From Blastocatellia bacterium (GTDB lineage Bacteria > Acidobacteriota > Blastocatellia > UBA7656 > JADIYM01), in the NCBI GenBank assembly GCA_021463145.1, contig JAJTWZ010000001.1, forward strand, positions 1 to 64,000: 64,000 nt of DNA. The letters run 5' to 3'. Of the stretch, positions 43,811 to 53,101 are shown in pieces. Made by a program: the position numbers and the translations under genes. The notes under the pieces were generated by a model. The model was not told the DNA's origin. It did not search any database and saw only the letters and a list, made by a program, of their open reading frames with translations. Numbering within the stretch: position 1 is the stretch's first letter; each line of letters begins with the position of its first letter.

Positions 43811-46632
43811 GCGAATCTCCGGCGCCGTCCGGGCCCGAGTACGGACCGAAGGGCCAGCCCCGTGTAGGATTTCCGGCTCTTCACGACCATTTCCGGACTT
43901 CCTTCGGCGACGATACGTCCTCCTCCTTCGCCACCTTCCGGCCCGAGGTCGACGATCCAGTCTGCGCTCTTGATGACATCGAGGTTATGTTCGATGACGA
44001 GCACAGTATTGCCCATATCCACCAGACGGTGCAACACTTCCAGCAATCGGCGAACGTCTTCGAAATGCAGGCCGGTTGTCGGTTCGTCGAGAATGTAGAA
44101 GGTTCGGCCCGTAGCTCTTTTCGACAGTTCCTTGCCGAGTTTGATCCGTTGGGCCTCACCCCCGGAAAGGGTCGTGGCCGACTGTCCCAGCTTGATGTAG
44201 CCGAGTCCGACATCTATGAGCGTCCTGAGCTTCCGTTCGACCTGCGGGATGTTCTCGAGCAGAACTAGCGCGTCTTCGACAGTCATGTCGAGCAGCTCGG
44301 AGATTGACTTTCCCTTGTACCTGACAGCCAGCGTCTCGCGGTTGTAGCGCGCGCCACGGCACGCGTCGCAGAGCACGTAGACATCGGGCAGGAAACTCAT
44401 CTCGATACGCTTCAAGCCGTCGCCCTGACAGGCTTCGCATCGGCCTCCCTTCACATTGAACGAGAACCTTCCGGGCATGTAGCCGCGTTCGCGCGACTCC
44501 GGAAGCGAGGCGTAGAGTTCGCGAATCGGTGCGAAAAGCCCCGTATAGGTCGACGGGTTCGAACGAGGCGTCCTTCCGATGGGAGACTGGTCGATCTCGA
44601 TGACCTTGTCGATCAGGTCGAGACCTTCGAGTGCTCGGTGTTCACCAGGTGTAACCGCGGACCGGTAGAGAGAGCGAGCCATCGAGCGGTACATGATCTC
44701 GTTCACAAGCGTGGATTTTCCGCTGCCTGACACACCAGTCACCGCAACGAAGGCCGCTAGTGGAAACTCGACGTCTATGTTCTTCAGATTGTTGGCTCTC
44801 GCGCCAAGCACTCGAATCACCTTTCCATTTCGCGGGCGTCGCTTTCGGGGCACGGTAACGGCGGCCGCACCCGAAAGATACCTGCCGGTCACCGAGTCCG
44901 GATTCTCGGCCACTTCGTCCGGGGTTCCGGACGCGACGACCTTGCCACCCTCGGATCCGGCCCCCGGCCCAAGGTCGACAACGTGGTTGGCGCGCCGAAT
45001 CGTCTCCTCGTCGTGTTCGACCACGAGAACCGTGTTCCCCAGGTCGCGAAGTTCCTCGAGCGTGTCGATGAGCTTAAGGTTGTCGCGCGGGTGAAGGCCG
45101 ATCGACGGCTCGTCGAGAACGTAGAGTACGCCCCGAAGCTGCGATCCGATCTGAGTCGCAAGGCGAATCCGTTGCCCTTCACCCCCCGAAAGAGTGGCGG
45201 AGCCTCGATCCAGCGAAAGGTAGCCGAGCCCGACGCGCTCGAGGAACGATAGGCGGTCGCGTATCTCGCGAAGCACCAGGCCCGCAATCTTGTGCTCCCG
45301 GTCAGTGAGGCGGATCTCCGCAAACGCATCGACGGCCTGGTCGGTAGGAAGCGCCGCATAGTCGGCGATGGATCTGCCATTGACACGAACGGCGAGCGAT
45401 TCGCGGCGCAGCCGGCTCCCGTGACACGCGGCACATGAAACAGGCGACATCAACGACTCGACACCCTCGAGCACCTTCTCGTTCGGTGCCTCGTCGCGTT
45501 GCCGCCTGAAATAGCTGCTCGCTCCGGCCCACGAATGGCTGTATGACTGGCGGCCCTGCTTGAGCTTCAGCTTCTCCGATTGTCCGCGGAAAAAGGAGTC
45601 GCGGACCTTGGCCGTCAGTCCCGAGAAAGGGCTCGATTCGGGCAGGCCGTTCGAAAATGCGAGCGCGACAAGCACGTTGCGCAGGTATGAGTTCATCGAC
45701 CTGTCGAACGGAGCCAGATCGAGTTCACTGATCGGAAGCGACTCGTCCGGCACCAGCTTGACCGGATCGACCTCCCAGGTAGTCCCAATTCCCTTGCAGT
45801 TCACGCAGGCGCCGTATGAACTGTTGAAGGAGAATGAGCGAGGTTCGAGCGCGGGAATCGAAATTCCGCATTCGGCGCATGCCTGGCGCTCGGAGTAGAG
45901 GCGCTCCTCGCCGTCGACTACCGAGACGAGGACGAGACCGGACGTAAGCTTCACCGCTGTCCGAACGCTCTCCTCGAGGCGTTGCGCGACACCGGGACGA
46001 ACCAGAAGCCGGTCGACGACGAGCTCGATAGAGTGGTTCTTGCGTTTGTCGAGGACTATCTCTTCGTCGAGGAACCGGACTTCACCGTCGATCCGAACCC
46101 GTTCGAAACCGGCACGGGCAAGCTTATCGAGTTCCTTCCGGAACTCGCCCTTCCGGCCACGCACGACGGGCGCGAGGATCATCACGCGCTCCCCTTCCGG
46201 CAGCTCCTTGATCGAGCTGACGATCTGGTCGACGGACTGCCGCGAAATCTGCCGATCACATTGCGGGCAGTGCGGTTGGCCGATGGACGAGAACAGTAGT
46301 CGCAGATAGTCGTAGATTTCGGTAACAGTACCGACCGTTGAGCGTGGACTGCGGCTGATCGTCTTCTGCTCGATGGAAATTGCCGGACTGAGGCCTTCGA
46401 TCGAGTCGACGTCCGGCTTCTCCAACTGGTCGAGGAACTGCCGCGCGTAAGACGAAAGCGATTCGACGTAACGCCGCTGTCCTTCGGCATATACGGTGTC
46501 GAATGCAAGCGAGGACTTACCGGAGCCACTAAGCCCCGTGATGACGGTGAGCGCATGGCGAGGGATATCAAGACTGATGTTCTTGAGGTTGTGCTGCCTT
46601 GCTCCGCGGATCTTGATCGAAGTAAATGCCAT
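43807..46632 (-). CDS. uvrA: Excinuclease ABC subunit A
   Basis: 941 aa from ATG 46632 ([30 protein letters not shown]); the 43 residues before it in the ORF-track frame lie in the promoter region. Two ABC ATPase modules: Walker [10 protein letters not shown] and GVSGSGKST; signatures [13 protein letters not shown] and [23 protein letters not shown] and [10 protein letters not shown]. Zinc modules CAECG...[12 protein letters not shown] and CEACQGDG...CDACRG. It detects bulky DNA damage in nucleotide excision repair. Begins an operon with gmhA. Confidence 0.97.
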   Translation of the reverse strand: MAFTSIKIRGARQHNLKNISLDIPRHALTVITGLSGSGKSSLAFDTVYAEGQRRYVESLSSYARQFLDQLEKPDVDSIEGLSPAISIEQKTISRSPRSTVGTVTEIYDYLRLLFSSIGQPHCPQCDRQISRQSVDQIVSSIKELPEGERVMILAPVVRGRKGEFRKELDKLARAGFERVRIDGEVRFLDEEIVLDKRKNHSIELVVDRLLVRPGVAQRLEESVRTAVKLTSGLVLVSVVDGEERLYSERQACAECGISIPALEPRSFSFNSSYGACVNCKGIGTTWEVDPVKLVPDESLPISELDLAPFDRSMNSYLRNVLVALAFSNGLPESSPFSGLTAKVRDSFFRGQSEKLKLKQGRQSYSHSWAGASSYFRRQRDEAPNEKVLEGVESLMSPVSCAACHGSRLRRESLAVRVNGRSIADYAALPTDQAVDAFAEIRLTDREHKIAGLVLREIRDRLSFLERVGLGYLSLDRGSATLSGGEGQRIRLATQIGSQLRGVLYVLDEPSIGLHPRDNLKLIDTLEELRDLGNTVLVVEHDEETIRRANHVVDLGPGAGSEGGKVVASGTPDEVAENPDSVTGRYLSGAAAVTVPRKRRPRNGKVIRVLGARANNLKNIDVEFPLAAFVAVTGVSGSGKSTLVNEIMYRSMARSLYRSAVTPGEHRALEGLDLIDKVIEIDQSPIGRTPRSNPSTYTGLFAPIRELYASLPESRERGYMPGRFSFNVKGGRCEACQGDGLKRIEMSFLPDVYVLCDACRGARYNRETLAVRYKGKSISELLDMTVEDALVLLENIPQVERKLRTLIDVGLGYIKLGQSATTLSGGEAQRIKLGKELSKRATGRTFYILDEPTTGLHFEDVRRLLEVLHRLVDMGNTVLVIEHNLDVIKSADWIVDLGPEGGEGGGRIVAEGSPEMVVKSRKSYTGLALRSVLGPGRRRRFA

Positions 46633-46678
46633 TCCCACAAACCCACTGTCCGGAAATCCCACCCTGGTCGAACCCGGG

Positions 46679-46709
46679 ATTGTAGCTGTCTGGCAACGCG
46701 ACGTGTCAA
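46679..46709 (-). promoter_or_regulatory. Promoter-like hexamers for uvrA
   Basis: Minus strand TTGACA (46709-46704) and TACAAT (46684-46679) with a 19-bp spacer, 47 bp before the uvrA ATG. Both hexamers are near consensus, the spacer is 2 bp long. I see no obvious SOS box. Confidence 0.5.
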
Positions 46710-46759
46710 GGTAGCCACTACAGACGCAAAACCGCCACGGCAAATCGGGTGAAGAGAAC

Positions 46760-46793
46760 AAAAATACCGGCCGCCGCGTTTGCGGCGACCGGT
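46760..46793 (-). terminator. Rho-independent terminator of the small minus-strand gene
   Basis: Minus strand ACCGGTCGCCGC-AAAC-GCGGCGGCCGGT followed by ATTTTTG. It ends the transcript of the 95-aa gene before the uvrA promoter. Confidence 0.8.
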
Positions 46794-46850
46794 CAAAGTT
46801 TTCAACCCTCGCTAACCGTCACTAAGGAGAAGACAGACTCAACTGCACCA

Positions 46851-47138
46851 TCAACCAAGCCGTCGTCGAAGCTGCTCAACCGACGGAACGTCGGGAACGG
46901 CCTCGCCCGTTGCGTCCTCGGACGCCAAACTCTCGAACATTCCGATCAGCGTGCACTCGAGGTCACGCTCGGACGACACGAAGAGCACTGGCCGGTGACC
47001 AAGCTCGGCCCGGCGGCCCAGAAGCTCCTCAAAAAGGTCGACAACATCGAAACGATGGCGCTTTTCTCTGTCGGCGCGCGCATCGGCGGTTCGATCGCGT
47101 CGTCCCGTCACTTCGCTGAACTCTGCCGCATTCATCAT
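46851..47138 (-). CDS. Small soluble protein of unknown family
   Basis: 95 aa from ATG 47138 (MMNAAEFSEVTGRRDRTADARADREKRH), preceded by GGAGGG at 8-bp spacing, the reason I accept it. The C-terminal part reads like a folded alpha/beta unit (FDVVDLFEELLGRRAELGHRPVLFVSSERDLECTLIGMFESL). No membrane segment or metal motif. A good terminator follows 58 bp downstream, so it is monocistronic. The 114-aa ORF-track start is replaced by this one. Confidence 0.6.
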   Translation of the reverse strand: MMNAAEFSEVTGRRDRTADARADREKRHRFDVVDLFEELLGRRAELGHRPVLFVSSERDLECTLIGMFESLASEDATGEAVPDVPSVEQLRRRLG

Positions 47139-47565
47139 CGCGCTGCCCTCCTTCTGGCGACTTCGCCACTTCTTCCACGCGCTTCGGCCAAGCAATACGC
47201 GTGCCGTAACTATTCAGTTCGGGCATTTTCCCGACAAAATCGTGCCAGTCGCCCATTAGGTAGCTTTCGCCCAAAGAAAGTCGCCAAACTCTTCCACCTG
47301 GACTGACGCATATGGTGTCAAGCCGCACGGTCAGGGATGAAAACGGAAATCCAGGCCCGCTCTGGCATCGACTGCTATGAAAACTTTGCAAGCAAGGTGA
47401 AAAACTCCATTCCTGCCTTTGATTTGCGGACTGAAGGCCTTCAGTCCTTCAACCAACCCCGACCCGCGGCGAGAGTTTTGTGAAACAATTCTCAACATCG
47501 GATAGTACACTTGGCGCGCCTGAAGAACGCGGCAGCCGAAATTCTCAGACAACGGGAGTCCCACC
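47139..47565. other. Divergent intergenic region with a 20-bp palindrome
   Basis: 427 bases between the small minus-strand gene and the first permease. Apart from the palindrome at 47428-47447 it holds an AT-rich TTGTGA/TAGTAC stretch at 47476-47506, possibly the permease promoter with a 19-bp spacer. A minus-strand reading frame from 47256 (MGDWHDFVGKMPEL...) looks protein-like for about 45 codons and overlaps the small gene out of frame; see findings. Confidence 0.4.
47428..47447. promoter_or_regulatory. Perfect 20-bp palindrome
   Basis: GGACTGAAGGCCTTCAGTCC is its own reverse complement. It lies 119 bp before the first permease start and fits a dimeric-regulator operator. Confidence 0.5.
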
Positions 47566-48792
47566 GTGCGTTTCGCCGAAGTCTTCGCACTTGCCTTTGA
47601 CACTCTTTGGCGCAACCCGTTGCGATCTTTTCTGACCCTGCTCGGCGTCATCTTCGGTGTGGCTGCGGTAATCGTCGTCGTCTCGCTGATCGAGGGATTC
47701 AATGTCTACATCGACGAAAAGATCGCCGATATCGGCACGAACGCCCTTAGCGTTCAGAAATTTGGCATTGACGACTTCGCGAGCCTGGACAACTTCATCA
47801 AGGCGAGCCGTCGCAATCCAGACGTGCGACTCGCGGACGCGGATGCGATCCGGACACTGGCACCGCTGGTCGACAAGATCAGCGTCCGAGCCCGCACGAT
47901 AGCCGAAGTCAGACACGGCAACGAAGTCCTCCAGGCAGTCCAGACACAGGGCGCTCCGGCGAATGCCATCGACATCGACAGGTTTACGGTCGAATCCGGA
48001 CGTTATTTCACGGAGCAGGAAGACAGAAAGAGCCGCGACGTGGTCTTCATCGGGCGTGACGTCGCGGATCGCTGCTTCCCGACAGGAGATCCGCTCGGCA
48101 AGTCCCTCAAGATAGACGGACGGCCATACACGATCGTCGGGGTAGCCAAATCGCAGGGCTCCGTGTTCGGTCAGTCGCGAGATGCGTTCGTGATCATCCC
48201 GATTACCACCTTCCTGGAGACCTATGGATCGCGACGATCCCTGACGATACTCGTCACCTCCCGCGACCAGGAAAGCTATTCGGCAACAGTAGACCAGGTT
48301 CGCTCGGCACTTCGTGTGCGCAGACACCTCTCGCCGAACGAGCCCGAGAACTTCGGCATCATGACCCCGGATGCGATCAACGAGCTTCGCGACAACATCT
48401 TCGGCACGATCCAGACGACAACGATCGGCGTGACCGCGATCTCGCTCATCGTAGGCGGAATCGTCATTATGAACATCATGCTCGTATCGGTCACCGAACG
48501 TACCCGCGAGATTGGCATCCGGAAGGCGATCGGGGCGCGCCGGGACGACATCCTGAGGCAGTTCCTGGCCGAATCGACGATTCTGTCGCTGCTTGGCGGA
48601 ATCATCGGGACACTGATCGCTTTTGCGCTGGCTCTCGTTGTACGGAACGCCACGCCGATCCCGACCGCGCTTCCCGTCGCGTGGACAATCGCGTCGATTG
48701 CCGTTTCGGGCATAGTGGGACTCGTTTCGGGTGTTTACCCCGCGTGGCGCGCTGCCGGGCTCGACCCGATCGTCGCGTTGAGAGCGGAATGA
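47566..48792 (+). CDS. MacB-type ABC transporter permease (FtsX family) 1
   Basis: 408 aa. N-terminal TM helix after the usual MRFAEVFALAFDTLWRNPLRSFLTLLGVIFGVAAVIVVVSL; a MacB_PCD periplasmic domain (residues 45-270); and three C-terminal TM helices beginning IGVTAISLIVGGIVIMNIMLVSVTERTREIGIRKAIGARR. Such permeases drive mechanotransmission with a cytoplasmic ATPase; no ATPase gene is adjacent. GTG start at 47566. The second permease follows 12 bp later, so they may form a heterodimer. Confidence 0.9.
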   Translation: MRFAEVFALAFDTLWRNPLRSFLTLLGVIFGVAAVIVVVSLIEGFNVYIDEKIADIGTNALSVQKFGIDDFASLDNFIKASRRNPDVRLADADAIRTLAPLVDKISVRARTIAEVRHGNEVLQAVQTQGAPANAIDIDRFTVESGRYFTEQEDRKSRDVVFIGRDVADRCFPTGDPLGKSLKIDGRPYTIVGVAKSQGSVFGQSRDAFVIIPITTFLETYGSRRSLTILVTSRDQESYSATVDQVRSALRVRRHLSPNEPENFGIMTPDAINELRDNIFGTIQTTTIGVTAISLIVGGIVIMNIMLVSVTERTREIGIRKAIGARRDDILRQFLAESTILSLLGGIIGTLIAFALALVVRNATPIPTALPVAWTIASIAVSGIVGLVSGVYPAWRAAGLDPIVALRAE

Positions 48793-48804
48793 ACGAGGTG
48801 CGTG

Positions 48805-50067
48805 ATGACCTTCGCTGAGATCGCCGAGAACGTCCGAATCGCGCTCGATACCCTGCGATCCAATCCGTTGCGGTCCTTTCTGACCGTGCTCGGTATCGTC
48901 ATCGGTACGACGACGGTGATCGTCATTTCTGCGTTCGTCTCCGGGATCGACACCACCGTCCAGAAGGAGATCGAGTCGTTCGGTACGCGGTCCCTGTATA
49001 TCTACAAGTTCGACGGCGCGTTCAACATCAATCCGAGTCGCGAGGAGAGAATGCGCAAGCCGATTTCCTTCGACGACGCGGTAGCGATCGACGAGCATAT
49101 TGCCTCGGTCGAACGTGTGGCCGTTTTCGTCTCGCCGGTCGACTACACGAGCGGCCCATTCCAGGAGCGGCCGACCGTTCGATACCGCGACGTGGAAATG
49201 AACAACGGCACCGTCACCGGCGTGACGGTCGAGTACTACAACATGGGGGTCGTGCGCATTGCGGAGGGCCGCGCGCCAACGCCTTCGGAGGAAGCGCGCC
49301 GGGCACAGGTCGCAGTCATCGGCATCGACGTCGCAAATACGCTCATGCCTGACGTCGACGCCATTGGAAAGAGCATCCTGATCAAGGGGCAGCCTTTCGA
49401 GGTAATTGGAGTTCTCCAGCGGCGCGAGACTTTCCTAGTCTCGTCCGACGACCCCAACAACGAAAACAAGAGCGTCTACATTCCATACTCGACGATCCGG
49501 AAGTTCTACCCACAGCACGACGACAACTTCGTCATGGCTCAGGCCTATCCTGGCCGCGTCGCCGAAGCGTTCGAAGACATCCGCGGTCTGCTTCGCCAGC
49601 GTCGCGGCGTCGGTTACAACGACCCGGACAACTTCGCCGTCACGACCTCGGACCGAATCCTCGAGCAGTTCGACCAGATAGTCGGCGGCGTATTCGCGCT
49701 GATGGTCGCGATCAGCAGCGTCGGCCTGCTCGTAGGCGGGATCGGCGTCATGAACATCATGCTCGTATCCGTGACGGAGCGGACGAAGGAGATCGGAGTC
49801 AGAAAGGCCATCGGCGCCAAGCGCGGCGACATCGTCTGGCAGTTCCTCGTCGAGGCGATGACTCTGACCTCGTTAGGCGGATTGCTGGGAGTAACGGCGG
49901 GTTGGCTGCTCGCCATGCTCATCCGGCTCATCCTGCCGAGCTACGTACCGCTTTGGGCACCGATTGCCGGGCTCACGGCCTCGCTGGCGATCGGGCTCGT
50001 GTTCGGGATGTGGCCGGCAGTGAAGGCCGCCAGGCTGGATCCGATCGAAGCGCTGAGGTACGAGTAG
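48805..50067 (+). CDS. MacB-type ABC transporter permease (FtsX family) 2
   Basis: 420 aa from ATG 48805 (MTFAEIAENVRIALDTLRSNPLRSFLTVLGIVIGTTTVIVISAFVSG); the ORF-track GTG one codon earlier is an alternative. Same architecture as permease 1, with a periplasmic domain at 45-285 and the FtsX core VGLLVGGIGVMNIMLVSVTERTKEIGVRKAIGAKRGDIVWQFLVEA. Sequence differs enough from permease 1 to suggest an old duplication and heterodimer. GAACGAGG upstream. Confidence 0.9.
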   Translation: MTFAEIAENVRIALDTLRSNPLRSFLTVLGIVIGTTTVIVISAFVSGIDTTVQKEIESFGTRSLYIYKFDGAFNINPSREERMRKPISFDDAVAIDEHIASVERVAVFVSPVDYTSGPFQERPTVRYRDVEMNNGTVTGVTVEYYNMGVVRIAEGRAPTPSEEARRAQVAVIGIDVANTLMPDVDAIGKSILIKGQPFEVIGVLQRRETFLVSSDDPNNENKSVYIPYSTIRKFYPQHDDNFVMAQAYPGRVAEAFEDIRGLLRQRRGVGYNDPDNFAVTTSDRILEQFDQIVGGVFALMVAISSVGLLVGGIGVMNIMLVSVTERTKEIGVRKAIGAKRGDIVWQFLVEAMTLTSLGGLLGVTAGWLLAMLIRLILPSYVPLWAPIAGLTASLAIGLVFGMWPAVKAARLDPIEALRYE

Positions 50068-50131
50068 GGCCTCCCGCGACTCCGCGCCCGGCGATCCCCG
50101 AGACGTACGCAGAGCCGCGGAAGTTCGAATT

Positions 50132-50992
50132 CTACTTCGAGAAAACAGCCGCACCGGCAACCGCAAGCAGCATCATGACCACGTAGGGAGTGATCACTAT
50201 GGATGCAGCCGAACCCGCCTTCATCTTCTTGACGCAGACGGTCGAGATACCAATGATCGCCAGGGCCAGAAACCAGATCGAAAAAAGGTCGATCCAGCTC
50301 ATCGCGGCAAACAGTACCGGGTTCGCCTTCGCGGAGATGAAGGCCGCGGGACTGGCCTGAATGAGTCCTCCGCCCTCGAGGTAACCGACAGGATCGACGG
50401 ACTCCGGAGACTTCACGAACGAAACCACAATCTGCAGAAACCACTTGATGGTCTGGGGAACACAGTAGGCGTACGCCACTACAGAAATGCAACGGAAGTA
50501 CGTCGTGCGCGCCTGGAACAACGGAGCGAGTCCCCTGTACAGGCTGCCAGTCAGAAAAACCGTAAGCACGACAAGGAACATCGCAAGCGCGGGACCTATG
50601 GTGTAAACGAACGCCGTTCCCTTCTCCTGCATTTCTACTGCCTGCTTTTCCTGCTCGGAAAGGTCCTTCCGAGTCTTCCCCTGCCGCTCCAGTCCAAGGT
50701 CCACCGTCGCCGTAGCCATGACTTCAGGCGTCAGGCCAAACCGCCACTGTGCGACGTAACCCGCCACGCTTGCGACAATCACAAGAAGCAGAATCGGAAC
50801 GATCCAGTCCTTCGGGCTGCGCCGCACGTCAGCGAACATCTCGCCCGGCGAAAACACCGCGTTGACAAGCCGCGATATAGGATTCATCTGCGCGGGTTCG
50901 CTCAGTTGCTCGCGCGTCGAAGGTTCGGCAGTGGGCGTTGCCAGGCTGGATCCGTAGTCCGGAGCCTGGCCGTACGGCGATTCCTGAGACAT
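50132..50992 (-). CDS. Yip1-domain membrane protein
   Basis: 286 aa. A soluble N-terminus of about 38 residues, then ISRLVNAVFSPGEMFADVRRSPKDWIVPILLLVIVASVAGYV, the opening typical of bacterial YIP1-family proteins, and four more TM segments ending WFLALAIIGISTVCVKKMKAGSAASIVITPYVVMMLLAVAG. Function unknown. It converges with the permease operon (64 bp between stops). Confidence 0.85.
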   Translation of the reverse strand: MSQESPYGQAPDYGSSLATPTAEPSTREQLSEPAQMNPISRLVNAVFSPGEMFADVRRSPKDWIVPILLLVIVASVAGYVAQWRFGLTPEVMATATVDLGLERQGKTRKDLSEQEKQAVEMQEKGTAFVYTIGPALAMFLVVLTVFLTGSLYRGLAPLFQARTTYFRCISVVAYAYCVPQTIKWFLQIVVSFVKSPESVDPVGYLEGGGLIQASPAAFISAKANPVLFAAMSWIDLFSIWFLALAIIGISTVCVKKMKAGSAASIVITPYVVMMLLAVAGAAVFSK

Positions 50993-51086
50993 TACGCAAC
51001 CTCTCCTCGTCGAATATCGAAACTGTCCAGTTGTCTGTGGGACGAACCGAGGTACGACGACGGTTTCAATCAGGTTCTTGCAAAGT

Positions 51087-52058
51087 TCAGGAAGCTTGCG
51101 TCCGGGCTGCGACGTGGCACGCCACCCGATGGGCGGGCGCTATCTCGACGAGCTGGGGCTCGACCTCGGCGCACTGCGGCTCGGCAACGGGACACCTCGT
51201 CCTGAACCTGCAACCGGACGGAGGATTGAGGGGTGTCGGCACGTCTCCCGCCAGCACGATCCGCTCGCGACGTTGGTCTGGATCGGGGTTCGGAATCGCC
51301 GAGAGCAGGGCCCTCGTGTAGGGGTGCAACGGTCCGGAGTACAGGTCGCGAGCGGGAGCGATCTCGGCCATCCTGCCCAGGTACATCACTCCAACCTGTG
51401 TCGAAATATGCTCGACGACCGCCAGCCCGTGCGAGATGAACAAGTATGTCAGCCCGTGCTCGCGCTGCAGATCCTGCAGCAGATTCACGATCTGCGCCTG
51501 CACCGATACGTCGAGCGCCGAAACCGGCTCGTCCGCAACGATCAGCCTCGGCTTCAACGCAAGAGCGCGCGCGATGCCGATCCGCTGCCGCTGACCTCCC
51601 GAAAACTCGTGCGGGTATCGCTCGCCGGCGTCCGACGCCAGGCCAACCTCGTCGAGCAATTCGCGAACACGCTGCCGCCTGGCCGGCTTCGCGCCGGCGC
51701 CGTGAATCACGAGCGGCTCTTCCAGGATGTCGCGAACGCGCATTCGGGGATTCAACGAAGCAAACGGGTCCTGAAAGATGATCTGCATGTCGCGGCGGCG
51801 GCGGCGAAGCGCATCACGTCCCAGCCCGACGAGATCCTCGCCGTCGATGAAGACCGAGCCCGCAGTCGGCTCGATCAGCCGAAGCACGCATCGTCCGACC
51901 GTAGTCTTCCCGCATCCCGACTCTCCGACGAGGCCGAACGTCTCGCCCGGCGCGATCGAGAAGCTCACGTCGTCGACAGCTCGCACCGTGCCGCCTCCCG
52001 CACCGAACAGGCCGTTTCCTAATTGAAAATGCTTCGTCAGCCCCCGGACATCAAGCAT
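51087..52058 (-). CDS. Oligopeptide/dipeptide ABC transporter ATPase, OppF type
   Basis: 323 aa. Walker [19 protein letters not shown] signature [34 protein letters not shown], Walker B inside it, and the C-terminal oligo_HPY cysteine motif [19 protein letters not shown]. It powers peptide import with OppD and a permease pair. oppD lies upstream with an 8-bp overlap. No permease or binding-protein gene is in the window, so the transporter is split over the genome. Confidence 0.9.
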   Translation of the reverse strand: MLDVRGLTKHFQLGNGLFGAGGGTVRAVDDVSFSIAPGETFGLVGESGCGKTTVGRCVLRLIEPTAGSVFIDGEDLVGLGRDALRRRRRDMQIIFQDPFASLNPRMRVRDILEEPLVIHGAGAKPARRQRVRELLDEVGLASDAGERYPHEFSGGQRQRIGIARALALKPRLIVADEPVSALDVSVQAQIVNLLQDLQREHGLTYLFISHGLAVVEHISTQVGVMYLGRMAEIAPARDLYSGPLHPYTRALLSAIPNPDPDQRRERIVLAGDVPTPLNPPSGCRFRTRCPVAEPQCAEVEPQLVEIAPAHRVACHVAARTQAS

Positions 52059-53064
52059 CGGAAACCTCGACGACTATCTCCGAAGCCCGCCTTGGCTCGA
52101 AGAGCGTGCACCGGACCTCGTGGCCGCCGTCAACGGTAGTAAGAGGAATCGGGCTGTCCGCGCAAACCTCGGCCCAACTGCCGCACCGCGGTCCAAACCT
52201 GCATCCGCGGGGCAGTTCGTAAAGACTAGGCACTACGCCGTCGATCGTCTCGAGCCGCGCGGCCGCAGGCTCCGAAGAGTCACGTCTTAGCTTCGGGACG
52301 CTCTTGAGCAACCCCTGCGTGTACGGATGCTTCGACGCGGTGAAAATCTCACGCATCGACCCTCGTTCGACGATCTGCCCCGCATACATCACGGCGACGT
52401 CGTCGCAAACCTCGGCGACGACGCCCAGATCGTGGGTGATCAGCAGCAGCCCAAGCTCCATCTCGTTCTGCAGCCGCGCCAGAAGTTCGAGTATCTGCGC
52501 CTGGATCGTGACATCGAGGGCCGTCGTCGGCTCGTCCGCGATGAGCAGCTTTGGCTCGCAAGCAAGCGCCATTGCGATCATCGCACGCTGGCGCATACCA
52601 CCGGACATCTCGTGAGGATATGCACGAGCCCGCCGCGCCGCGTCCGGGATGGCTACCAGTTCGAGCATCTCGACAGCCCTTGTCCGCGCGGCCCTCGCCG
52701 ACACGCCACGATGCACGCGAACCGATTCCGCGATCTGGTCGCCGATCGTGAAGACAGGATTCAGGCTCGTCATCGGATCCTGGAAGATCATCGCAATGTC
52801 GTTCCCGCGAACGCGACGCATCGCATCATCGGAAAGCAATCCCAGATCCTGTCCCTCGAACAACACCGCTCCCGACACGATCCGGCCGGGAGGAGCAACG
52901 AGCCTCATGACCGACAGGCTCGTGACCGACTTGCCCGACCCCGACTCGCCGACAAGTCCGAGCGTCCGTCCCTTCTCGACCGAGAAACTGACGCAATCAA
53001 CCGCTCGGGCCGTGCCGCGCGGCGTTACGAAGTGCGTCGAAAGGTCGCGGACGTCGAGAAGCAT
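52051..53064 (-). CDS. Oligopeptide/dipeptide ABC transporter ATPase, OppD type
   Basis: 337 aa. Walker [41 protein letters not shown], signature [36 protein letters not shown], and C-terminal [14 protein letters not shown]. Pairs with the OppF-type ATPase that follows with an 8-bp overlap. Substrate cannot be inferred without the binding protein. Confidence 0.9.
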   Translation of the reverse strand: MLLDVRDLSTHFVTPRGTARAVDCVSFSVEKGRTLGLVGESGSGKSVTSLSVMRLVAPPGRIVSGAVLFEGQDLGLLSDDAMRRVRGNDIAMIFQDPMTSLNPVFTIGDQIAESVRVHRGVSARAARTRAVEMLELVAIPDAARRARAYPHEMSGGMRQRAMIAMALACEPKLLIADEPTTALDVTIQAQILELLARLQNEMELGLLLITHDLGVVAEVCDDVAVMYAGQIVERGSMREIFTASKHPYTQGLLKSVPKLRRDSSEPAAARLETIDGVVPSLYELPRGCRFGPRCGSWAEVCADSPIPLTTVDGGHEVRCTLFEPRRASEIVVEVSDA

Positions 53065-53101
53065 CGCCTAACGAGGGCGCATCCGAACACGGCGCGCCAG
53101 A

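Noticed and set aside
47545-49098. 517-aa minus-strand ORF
   Set aside because: Antisense to the two permeases; no domain, Arg/Asp-rich shadow translation.
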